64,000 nt of DNA from Sternotherus odoratus (Eukaryota; Chordata; Testudines; Kinosternidae). The stretch spans positions 45,530,848 through 45,594,847 of the forward strand of contig JAVMKO010000010.1 in the NCBI GenBank assembly GCA_032164245.1. Reading direction: 5' to 3'. Every line of letters starts with the position of its first letter. Within the stretch, counting starts at the first letter, position 1. Shown here one piece after another: positions 1 through 10,600 of this stretch. A program made the position numbers and the translations under genes. The notes beneath the pieces were generated by a model. The model saw nothing but the letters and a program-made list of their open reading frames with translations. It made no database searches and was not told the DNA's origin.

Positions 1-3000
1 GTATTTGCAGTGCGGGGGGCAGTGGGGGACTGTGGCTGTGCGGTGCAGAGGAGGGGTTGTGGAGGGTATTTGCAGTGCGGGGGGGCTGTGGGGGACTGTG
101 GCTGTGCGGTACAGAGGAGGGGTTGTGGAGGGTATTTGCAGTGCAGGGGGCGGCTGTGGGGGACTGTGGCTGTGCGGTGCAGAGGAGGGGTTGTGGAGGG
201 TATTTTCATTGGGGGGGCTGTGGGGGACTGTGGCTGTGCGGTGCAGAGGAGGGGTTGTGGAGGGTATTTTCAGTGGGGGGGGGCTGTGGGGAACTGTGGC
301 TGTGCGGTGCAGAGGAGGGGTTGTGGAGGGTATTTTCAGTGGGGGGGGGCTGTGGGGGACTGTGGCTGTGCGGTGCAGAGGATGGGTTGTGGAGGGTATT
401 TGCAGTGCTGGGGGGCAGTGGGGGACTGTGGCTGTGTGGTGCAGAGGAGGGGTTGTGGAGGGTATTTGCAGTGCGGGGGGGCAGTGGGGGACTGTGGCTG
501 TGCGGTGCAGAGGAGGGGTTGTGGAGGGTATTTGCAGTGCGGGGGGGCAGTGGGGGACTGTGGCTGTGCGGTGCAGAGGAGGAATTGTGGAGGGTATTTG
601 CAGTGCGGGGGGGCAGTGGGGGACTGTGGCTGTGCGGTGCAGAGGAGGGGTTGTGGAGGGTATTTGCAGTGTGGGGGGGCAGTGGGGGACTGTGGCTGTG
701 CGGTGCAGAGGAGGAATTGTGGAGGGTATTTGACGTGCGGGGGGGCAGTGGGGGACTGTGGCTGTGCGGTGCAGTGGAGGGATTGTGGAGGGTATTTGCA
801 GTGCAGGGGGGCAGTGGGGGACTGTGGCTGTGTGGTGCAGAGGAGGGGTTGTGGAGGGTATTTTCAGTGGGGGGGGCAGTGGGGGACTGTGGCTGTGCGG
901 TGCAGAGGAGGGATTGTGGAGGGTATTTGCAGTGCAGGGGGGCAGTGGGGGACTGTGGCTGTGTGGTGCAGAGGAGGGGTTGTGGAGGGTATTTTCAGTG
1001 CGGGGGGGCAGTGGGGGACTGTGGCTGTGCGGTGCAGAGGAGGAATTGTGGAGGGTATTTGCAGTGCGGGGGGGCAGTGGGGGACTGTGGCTGTGCGGTG
1101 CAGAGGAGGGGTTGTGGAGGGTATTTGCAGTGTGGGGGGGCAGTGGGGGACTGTGGCTGTGCGGTGCAGAGGAGGGGTTGTGGAGGGTATTTTCAGTGGG
1201 GGGGGCTGTGGGGGACTGTGGCTGTGCGGTGCAGAGGAGGGGTTGTGGAGGGTATTTGCAGTGGGGGGGCCTGTGGGGGACTGTGGCTGTGCAGTGCAGA
1301 GGAGGGGTTGTGGAGCGTATTTTCAGTGGGGGGGGGCTGTGGGGGACTGTGGCTGTGCGGTGCAGAGGAGGGATTGTGGAGGGTATTTGCAGTGGGGGGG
1401 GCTGTGGGGGACTGTGGCTGTGCAGTGCAGAGGAGGGGTTGTGGAGGGTATTTTCAGTGGGGGGGGCTGTGGGGGGACTGTGGCTGTGCGGTGCAGAGGA
1501 GGGGTTGTGGAGGGTATTTGCAGTGCGGGGAGGCTGTGGGGGGACTGTGGCTGTGCGGTGCAGAGGAGGGGTTGTGGAGGGTATTTTCAGTGGGGGGGGG
1601 CTGTGGGGGACTGTGGCTGTGCGGTGCAGAGGAGGGGTTGTGGAGGGTATTTGCAGTGCGGGGGGCAGTGGGGGACTGTGGCTGTGCGGTGCAGAGGAGG
1701 GGTTGTGGAGGGTATTTGCAGTGCGGGGGGGCAGTGGGGGACTGTGGCTGTGCGGTGCAGAGGAGGGGTTGTGGAGGGTATTTTCAGTGGGGGGGGCTGT
1801 GGGGGGACTGTGGCTGTGCGGTGCAGAGGAGGGGTTGTGGAGGGTATTTGCAGTGCGGGGAGGCTGTGGGGGGACTGTGGCTGTGCGGTGCAGAGGAGGG
1901 GTTGTGGAGGGTATTTTCAGTGGGGGGGGGCTGTGGGGGACTGTGGCTGTGCGGTGCAGAGGAGGGGTTGTGGAGGGTATTTGCAGTGCGGGGGGCAGTG
2001 GGGGACTGTGGCTGTGCGGTGCAGAGGAGGGGTTGTGGAGGGTATTTGCAGTGCGGGGGGGCAGTGGGGGACTGTGGCTGTGCGGTGCAGAGGAGGGGTT
2101 GTGGAGGGTATTTTCAGTGGGGGGGGCAGTGGGGGACTGTGGCTGTGCGGTGCAGAGGAGGGGTTGTGGAGGGTATTTGCAGTGGGGGGGGGCTGTGGGG
2201 GACTGTGGCTGTGCGGTGCAGAGGAGGGGTTGTGGAGGGTATTTGCAGTGCGGGGGGGCAGTGGGGGACTGTGGCTGTGCGGTGCAGAGGAGGGGTTGTG
2301 GAGGGTATTTGCAGTGTGGGGGGGCAGTGGGGGACTGTGGCTGTGCGGTGCAGAGGAGGGGTTGTGGAGGGTATTTGCAGTGGGGGGGGCTGTGGGGGGA
2401 CTATGGCTGTGCGGTGCAGAGGAGGGGTTGTGGAGGGTATTTGCAGTGGGGGGGGGGCTATGGGGGGACTGTGGCTGTGCTGTGCAGAGGAGGGGTTGTG
2501 GAGGGTATTTGCAGTGCGGGGAGGCTGTGGGGGGACTGTGGCTGTGTGGTGTAGAGGAGGGGTTGTGGAGGGTATTTGCAGTGCGGGGGGGCAGTGGGGG
2601 ACTGTGGCTGTGCGGTGCAGAGGAGGGGTTGTGGAGGGTATTTGCAGTGCGGGGAGGCGGGGCTGTGGGGGACTGTGGCTGTGCGGTGCAGAGGAGGTGT
2701 TGTGGAGGGTATTTGCAGTGCGGGGAGGCTGTGGGGGGACTGTGGCTGTGTGGTGCAGAGGAGGGGTTGTGGAGGGCATTTGCAGTGCAAGGGGGCAGTG
2801 GGGGACTGTGGCTGTGCGGTGCAGAGGAGGGGTTGTGGAGGGTATTTGCAGTGCGGGGGGGGCTGTGGGGGACTGTGGCTGTGCGGTGCAGAGGAGGGGT
2901 TGTGGAGGGTATTTGCAGTGCGGGGGGGCAGTGGGGGACTGTGGCTGTGCGGTGCAGAGGAGGGGTTGTGGAGGGTATTTGCAGTGCGGGGGGGGGGCAG

Positions 3001-4400
3001 TGGGGGACTGTGGCTGTGCGGTGCAGAGGAGGGGTTGTGGAGGGTATTTGCAGTGCGGGGGGGCAGTGGGGGACTGTGGCTGTGCGGTGCAGAGGAGTGG
3101 TTGTGGAGGGTATTTGCAGTGCGGGGGGGCAGTGGGGGACTGTGGCTGTGCGGTGCAGAGGAGGGGTTGTGGAGGGTATTTGCAGTGTGTGGGGGGGCTG
3201 TGGGGGACTGTGGCTGTGTGGTGCAGAGGAGGGGTTGTGGAGGGTATTTGCAGTGTGTGGGGGGGGCTGTGGGGGACTGTGGCTGTGCAGTGCAGAGGAG
3301 GGGTTGTGGAGGGTATTTGCAGTGGGGGGGGCTGTGGGGGACTGTGGCTGTGCGGTGCAGAGGAGGGGTTGTGGAGGGTATTTGCAGTGCGGGGGGGCAG
3401 TGGGGGACTGTGGCTGTGTGGTGCAGAGGAGGGGTTGTGGAGGGTATTTGCAGTGTGTGGGGGGGGCAGTGGGGGACTGTGGTTGTGCAGTGCAGAGGAG
3501 GGGTTGTGGAGGGTATTTGCAGTGTGTGTGGGGGGCTGTGGGGGACTGTGGCTGTGCGGTGCAGAGGAGAGGTTGTGGAGGGTATTTGCAGTGCGGGGGG
3601 GCAGTGGGGGACTGTGGCTGTGCGGTGCAGAGGAGGGGTTGTGGAGGGTATTTGCAGTGTGGGGGGGGCTGTGGGGGACTGTGGCTGTGCGGTGCAGAGG
3701 AGGGGTTGTGGAGGGTATTTGCAGTGCGGGGGGGGCTGTGGGGGACTGTGGCTGTGCGGTGCAGAGGAGGGGTTGTGGAGGGTATTTGCAGTGCGGGGGG
3801 GCTGTGGGGGACTGTGGCTGTGCGGTGCAGAGGAGGGGTTGTGGAGGGTATTTGCAGTGCGGGGGGGCAGTGGGGGACTGTGGCTGTGCGGTGCAGAGGA
3901 GGGGTTGTGGAGGGTATTTGCAGTGCGGGGGGGCAGTGGGGGACTGTGGCTGTGCGGTGCAGAGGAGGGGTTGTGGAGGGTATTTGCAGTGCGGGGGGGC
4001 TGTGGGGGACTGTGGCTGTGCAGTGCAGAGGAGGGGTTGTGGAGGGTATTTGCAGTGCGGGGGGGCAGTGGGGGACTGTGGCTGTGCGGTGCAGAGTAGG
4101 GGTTGTGGAGGGTATTTGCAGTGCGGGGGGGGGCAGTGGGGGACTGTGGCTGTGCGGTGCAGAGGAGGGGTTGTGGAGGGTATTTGCAGTGCGGGGGGGC
4201 TGTGGGGGACTGTGGCTGTGCGGTGCAGAGGAGGGGTTGTGGAGGGTATTTGCAGTGCGGGGGGGGCAGTGGGGGACTGTGGCTGTGCGGTGCAGAGGAG
4301 GGGTTGTGGAGGGTATTTGCAGTGCGGGGGGGCTGTGGGGGACTGTGGCTGTGCGGCGCAGAGGAGGGGTTGTGGAGGGTATTTGCAGTGGGGGGGGGCT
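1..4400. repeat. G-rich minisatellite, ~66-bp unit, ~66 copies, in a PDIA2 intron
   Basis: A tandem array runs from the left window edge to about 4400. Each unit has the order tatttgcagtg, a run of 5-9 G, cagtggggg or ctgtggggg, actgtggctgtgcggtgcag, aggaggggttgtggag. Typical spacing is 66 bp with 64-68 bp variants caused by G-run length. Unit subtypes (tgcagtg versus ttcagtg, gcagtg versus gctgtg) are interspersed. The + strand, which is the PDIA2 sense strand, is very G-rich. The array ends in degenerate copies up to about 4440, roughly 50 bp before the exon at 4490. Its true left end is outside the window. Long open frames through it are a by-product of a 66-bp (22-codon) stop-free unit. 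Confidence 0.97.
1441..2120. repeat. 330-bp higher-order duplication inside the 66-bp array
   Basis: The block from about 1441-1790 recurs at about 1771-2120 with an offset of exactly 330 bp (five 66-bp units). It carries the same private variants, for example the gcggggaggctg junction at 1525 and again at 1855. This indicates a recent multi-unit duplication within the minisatellite. Confidence 0.75.
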
Positions 4401-4489
4401 GTGGTTTGCAGTGCGGGAGGAGCTGTGGGGTCTTGGGCTGTGGTACGGTGACATCTCCGGCGGGTGACGTGCGGCGGTGCTGCGCGCAG

Positions 4490-4623
4490 GGCAGCGGGAC
4501 GCCGAGGGCATCGTGCGGTGGATGCGGCGGAAGGCCGGCCCCAGCGCGGAGCTGCTGCAGGACGAGGCCAGTGCCCAGGAGTTCATCGCGTCCCAGGATG
4601 TCGTCGTCGTTGGGTTCTTCAAG
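4490..4623 (+). CDS. PDIA2: PDIA2 exon: start of domain b
   Basis: The acceptor gcgcgcag ends at 4489 and the donor gtgcgg starts at 4624. The exon begins with the last two bases of a split Gly codon. It encodes [14 protein letters not shown], then [13 protein letters not shown] and VVVVGFFK, matching the linker from domain a into b of PDI proteins. The preceding exon, which ends one base into the codon, is not in the window. Confidence 0.95.
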
Positions 4624-7600
4624 GTGCGGGGCCTGGTGGGCAGGAGGGGCGGACGTGGGGCCTGGCAGAGCTGCCGGGGGTGGTGCCTGGCCAGCCTGGG
4701 TTCAGCATGCCCCTGGGCTGGGTCAGGCGGTGGGTGTCTAGGTGGAGACTGTCTGACGGGGCCAGTGTCCACACCACAGTGCCCCCATGGAGGCCCTGAG
4801 CTTGGCCAGGAGGTGCCACAATCCAATGCCAGCCCTGTGGGCATGCTGTGGGTGAGCCCTCCAGGAACCCCCCCTCCCATACCCACCTCTCAAAAGAGCC
4901 AGCACCTCCCCTTCCTGGTGCCCCAGTGGTGCCACATGCCAGCCCTGCCCGCTCAGCCCAGCCCCTCCCCCATCTGCTGGGTGAGGGGGCAGGGCACCAT
5001 CCCCGTGGCACCAGCACCATGGCAGTGTGGTTGTGGGTGCCATGTTGCTTGCTGTGGCTTATAGGCTCCACAGGCTGCAGCACCATGTTAGATGGCGGGT
5101 ACGTTTCATTATTGGGCTGCTGGGGAACTGGTCTGGGTGGGCAGCGCAGTGTGTCCCCCCCCCCCCCCCCAGCCCAGCTCAGGGCCTGTGACGGTGCTGT
5201 TCCTGGTGAGATCCAACTGTGAGTGTCAGATCAGGACAGATTGCTTCCAAAGGGGCAACTACAGCCCAAAGCTGGGGTTTTCCACACTAAGGCAAACCAA
5301 ACCAGCCAAACAGAAAAGACTTTGGTTTCGCCCCACTGGCTAACCACAAGTCACACAAGCAATTCCCTTAGACACTTCAGCTTCCCAGTATCACCACCAC
5401 CAGCCACCTGTCCTGGGGATCAATGGTTATGAAAACCAATACCCCAAATAAAGAAAACGGTTCTCCCCAATTCCAAAGAATCAGGCCACAGACCCAGGTC
5501 AATATACAAATCAGATCTTCCCACAAATCACGATGTTGCCAATCCTTTAGAATCTAAAGGTTTATTATGCAAGGGAAAAGGTATAGGTGAGGGTTAGGAA
5601 TGGTTAAAAGAAATCAATTACATGCAGTAATGGCACATCTCTTGGTTCAGGCTTGCAGCAAAGGTAGAATAACTGCAGGTTTAATTTAAAGTCTTTAGAA
5701 AGCATCCCATTTAGGGATGGGTCAGCACCTTAGTTCAGAGTTCACCTGTGTAGCAAAGTCCATTCAGAGCTGGAAGCAAGACAGGCTGCAGGCTGGAGGT
5801 AGAAGACAAAAAATGGAGGACGTTCTTCCAGGCTTTATAGACTTCCTCCTGTGGGTGAAGACCCGCCTCCTCCTTATGCAGAGTCTGGTTGCAAACTGCA
5901 GGCCCACAGCCACATGGTCCAATTCCCAGACTCTCAATGGTTCAGTTTTTGCCCAGGCATGTCCCATGCCTGGGGAGGCTCCTCGGGTGTGGACAGAGTT
6001 AATTGTGCAGTTAATGGCCCCTTAATGGGCCATCAGGCAGGCCATTCAAGTTAACACCAGCTTGCCTGAGATTCCACCCAGAAACCAAGCATAAGCTTGA
6101 AGTACAAAGATATACACACACACACACATCAATGGCATATTCATAATCCGCCCTCCATAACCTGGTCATAGACACCTGTTATGACCCCTTCACATAATAT
6201 TTGGTACCCCAATGATCTATATGGTACCCAATAATTCCAGTAATGTGACAGGGCCTCGCGGGGTATTCACAGGACCTGCAGAGCAAGGCTGCGCAGGGCT
6301 TTTATGATGTTGCCAGTGACGCTGTGGACGTGACCTTCGGGGTCTCCAGCCGGATGGAGCTCTTCCAGAAATACAGCGTCACCCCCGACGCCGTCTGCCT
6401 CTTCAAGAAGGTGAGACGGGATGGGGCAGGGCACCTGGCACTGACCTTACCCATCTACAGCCCAGCAGAGACATGGGGATTCATGGAGGATAGGTTCATC
6501 AATGGCTATGGGCAGGGATGGTGTCCCTAGCCTCTGTTTGCCAAGAGTTGGGAATGGGCAATGGGATGGATCACTTGATGCTCACCTGTTCTGTTCATTC
6601 CACTGGGGCACTTGGCACTGGCCACTGTCAGTAGAGACTAGGTGGCCCTTTGGTCTGACCCAGTAGGGCCAGTCTTACGGGCCACCCAGAGATGGGCATG
6701 AGCACTAGCCTCAGCAGGTGACAAGGTGGGTACGTTGGGGTGGGCAATGCCTCTTAAGATGGGGGGGGCTAACGTAACGGCCAGGGCAGGGCATTTTCCC
6801 AAGGCTGTTGCCCCAGCAGGACAGGGCCCCCAGCGGGTGCCCTGCTAGTGCAGGAGGCAGCCGGGGGGGGGGGGGAAGGGGGCGGCGGGGGGGCCCTGCC
6901 CAGCCCAGCCTCTCCCAGCTTTGGCTCCATGATCGCGGTATGTGGCCCTGCCCCTTGGTTTATTGCAGTTTGATGAGAAGCGGGTGGATTTCCCTCTGGA
7001 CGCGGAGCTGGGCCTGAACAAGGAGGAGCTGTCCCGCTTCATTGCCCTGCACAGCCTGGAGCTGGTGATGGAGTTCACCAGTGAGGTGAGACCTCCCCCT
7101 GAACCCCCCCATGAGAACAGCCCCAGAGAGACCCACCAGGCCGTACCCCAGGGGGCTTTACACAGACAGTGCGCTGCAGGACAGGGCTGGTGGAGGGATT
7201 ACAGCCCTCTCGTGTGTGTGAGCTGGGCAGGCCGAGGGCACATTGCTCTCTGAACAGGACGGAGGGTGTCTGTGGGGGTCCATGGCTTGCTGCATGGCCA
7301 GGTGTGGAGGGGGAATCACAGCTGGGATGTGTGTGTGGTGGGAAATGAGGGGCTCACATCTCGGGGTTTAAGTGTGGATTGCAGCCAGGGTACTGGGCAG
7401 GGCTGACGTAGGGCACACTGCTCACTGCACAGCCGGGAGGGAGGGAGGTGTGTGTGTGTGTGTATATATATATAATATATATATTGCGGGGCACTGGTGT
7501 GGGCAGACATGCTCATGGAGAGTGTCCAGACACACTAGGCCCTTCCCAAGCCCTGGGGGCTGCAGCCGGTGCCCCAGGTCCGTGCGGTAGTTGCTGCAGG

Positions 7601-10600
7601 AGTGGGCGTGTGGGGTCCCTTCCCACCCGTTCCACTGGCCAGCAAACCCTCGTTCTCTCCCTAGAACTCACCCAAGATATTTGGGGCAAAAATCCTCAAC
7701 CACCTGCTGCTGTTTATTAACAAGACTCTGGAGCCCCACCTGGAGATCCTGGGCAGCTTCCGGGCAGCCGCCCCCCCGTTCAGGGGCCAGGTAACCAACT
7801 AGCCACGTCCCTGCTAGCAGGGCACGGACCCTGTGAGCTGCAGCCTCTGAGCCCAGCATGCCCCACTCATCTGGCCTGGCCAGGACAGGCAGGCTGCTCC
7901 CAGCTGGCAGGGCTCTCGCCAGGGCTGTGGGCTGATCTGGGCGGGGCTCAGTCCCAGGGCTGGGGAGGGGACCGTCGGGCTGGTCTGGGCAGGGGCTGGG
8001 GAGGGGACGGTCGGGCTGGTCTGGGCGGGGGCTGGGGAGGGGCTGGTCTGGGTGGGGGCTGAGGAGGGGACGGTCGGGCTGGTCAGGGGACGGTCGGGCT
8101 GGTCTGGGCGGGGGCTGGGGAGGGGACGGTCGGGCTGGTCTGGGCGGGGGCTGAGGAGGGGACGGTCGGGCTGGTCTGGGTGGGGGCTGGGGAGGGGACG
8201 GTCGGGCTGGTCAGGGGACGGTCGGGCTGGTCTGGGCGGGGGCTGAGGAGGGGACGGTTGGGCTGGTCTGGGCGGGGGCTGAGGAGGGGACGGTCGGGCT
8301 GGTCAGGGGACGGTCGGGCTGGTCTGTGCGGGGGCTGGGGAGGGGATGGTCTGGGTGGGGGCTGGGGAGGGGACGGTCGGGCAGGTCTGGGCCGGGGCTG
8401 GGGAGGGGATGGTCTGGGTGGGGGCTGGGGAGGGGACGGTCGGGCTGGTCTGGGCGGGGGCTGGGGAGGGGATGGTCTGGGTGGGGGCTGGGGAGGGGAC
8501 GGTCGGGCTGGTCTGGGCCGGGGCTGGGGAGGGGATGGTCTGGGTGGGGGCTGGGGAGGGGACGGTCGGGCAGGTCTGGGCGGGGGCTGGGGAGGGGCTG
8601 GTCTGGGTGGGGGCTGAGGAGGGGACGGTCGGGCTGGGGAGGGGACGGTCGGGCTGGTCTGGGCGGGGGCTGGGGAGGGGACGGTCGGGCTGGTCTGGGC
8701 GGGGGCTGAGGAGGGGATGGTCGGGCTGGTCTGGGCGGGGGCTGAGGAGGGGACGGTTGGGCTGGTCTGGGCGGGGGCTGAGGAGGGGACGGTCGGGCTG
8801 GTCAGGGGACGGTCGGGCTGGTCTGGGCGGGGGCTGAGGAGGGGACAGTCGGGCTGGTCAGGGGACAGTCGGGCTGGTCTGGGCGGGGGCTGGGGAGGGG
8901 ATGGTCTGGGTGGGGGCTGGGGAGGGGACGGTCGGGCAGGTCTGGGTGGGGGCTGGGGAGGGGATGGTCGGGCTGGTCAGGGGACGGTCGGGCTGGTCTG
9001 GGCGGGGGCTGGGGAGGGGACGGTCGGGCAGGTCTGGGCGGGGGCTGGGGAGGGGATGGTCTGGGTGGGGGCTGGGGAGGGGACGGTCGGGCAGGTCTGG
9101 GCCGGGGCTGGGGAGGGGATGGTCTGGGTGGGGGCTGGGGAGGGGACGGTCGGGCTGGTCTGGGCGGGGGCTGGGGAGGGGATGGTCTGGGTGGAGGCTG
9201 GGGAGGGGACGGTTGGGATGGTCTGGGCGGGGGCTGGGGAGGGGATGGTCGGGCTGGTCTGGGCGGGGGCTGGGGAGGGGATGGTCTGGGTGGGGGCTGG
9301 GGAGGGGACGGTCGGGCTGGTCAGGGGACGGTCGGGCTGGTCTGGGCGGGGGCTGGGGAGGGGACGGTCGGGCTGGTCTGGGCGGGGACTGAGGAGGGGA
9401 CGGTCGGGCTGGTCTGGGCGGGGGCTGAGGAGGGGACGGTTGGGCTGGTCTGGGCGGGGGCTGAGGAGGGGACGGTCGGGCTGGTCAGGGGACGGTCGGG
9501 CTGGTCTGGGCGGGGGCTGAGGAGGGGACAGTCGGGCTGGTCAGGGGACAGTCGGGCTGGTCTGGGCGGGGGCTGGGGAGGGGATGGTCTGGGTGGGGGC
9601 TGGGGAGGGGACGGTCGGGCAGGTCTGGGCCGGGGCTGGGGAGGGGATGGTCTGGGTGGGGGCTGGGGAGGGGGCGGTCGGGCTGGTCTGGGCGGGGGCT
9701 GGGGAGGGGATGGTCTGGGTGGGGGCTGGGGAGGGGACGGTCGGGCTGGTCTGGGCGGGGGCTGGGGAGGGGATGGTCTGGGTGGGGGCTGGGGAGGGGA
9801 CGGTCGGGATGGTCTGGGCGGGGGCTGGGGAGGGGATGGTCGGGCTGGTCTGGGCGGGGGCTGGGGAGGGGATGGTCTGGGTGGGGGCTGGGGAGGGGAC
9901 GGTCGGGCAGGTCTGGGCCGGGGCTGGGGAGGGGCTGGTCTGGGTGGGGGCTGGGGAGGGGACGGTCGGGATGGTCTGGGTGGGGGCTGGGGAGGGGATG
10001 GTCGGGCTGGTCTGGGCGGGGGCTGGGGAGGGGATGGTCTGGGTGGGGGCTGGGGAGGGGACGGTCGGGCAGGTCTGGGCCGGGGCTGGGGAGGGGCTGG
10101 TCTGGGTGGGGGCTGGGGAGGGGACGGTCGGGCTGGTCTGGGCGGGGGCTGGGGAGGGGATGGTCTGGGTGGGGGCTGGGGAGGGGACGGTCGGGCAGGT
10201 CTGGGCGGGGGCTGGGGAGGGGCTGGTCTGGGTGGGGGCTGAGGAGGGGACGGTCGGGCTGGGGAGGGGACGGTCGGGCTGGTCTGGGCGGGGGCTGGGG
10301 AGGGGACGGTCGGGCTGGTCTGGGCGGGGGCTGAGGAGGGGACGGTCGGGCTGGTCTGGGCGGGGGCTGAGGAGGGGACGGTTGGGCTGGTCTGGGCGGG
10401 GGCTGAGGAGGGGACGGTCGGGCTGGTCAGGGGACGGTCGGGCTGGTCTGGGCGGGGGCTGAGGAGGGGACAGTCGGGCTGGTCAGGGGACAGTCGGGCT
10501 GGTCTGGGCGGGGGCTGGGGAGGGGATGGTCTGGGTGGGGGCTGGGGAGGGGACGGTCGGGCAGGTCTGGGTGGGGGCTGGGGAGGGGACGGTCGGGCTG

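Noticed and set aside
1..4440. Regularly spaced repeats as a possible CRISPR-like array
   Set aside because: There are no unique spacers between repeats. The whole unit is repeated, the genome is vertebrate, and no cas-like genes are present.
10..4467. Very long open frames (up to 1485 residues) with repeated CGCAVQRRGCGGYL-type or GGLWLCGAEEGLWRVF-type units
   Set aside because: The 66-bp minisatellite unit is 22 codons and lacks stops, so several frames stay open at once on both strands. It lies in a PDIA2 intron. No signal peptide or known domain fits, and frames swap where G-run length changes.
1917..4886. 989-residue minus-strand frame rich in Pro, His, Thr, Ser
   Set aside because: Antisense shadow of the same minisatellite, and it crosses the real PDIA2 exon in the wrong strand.
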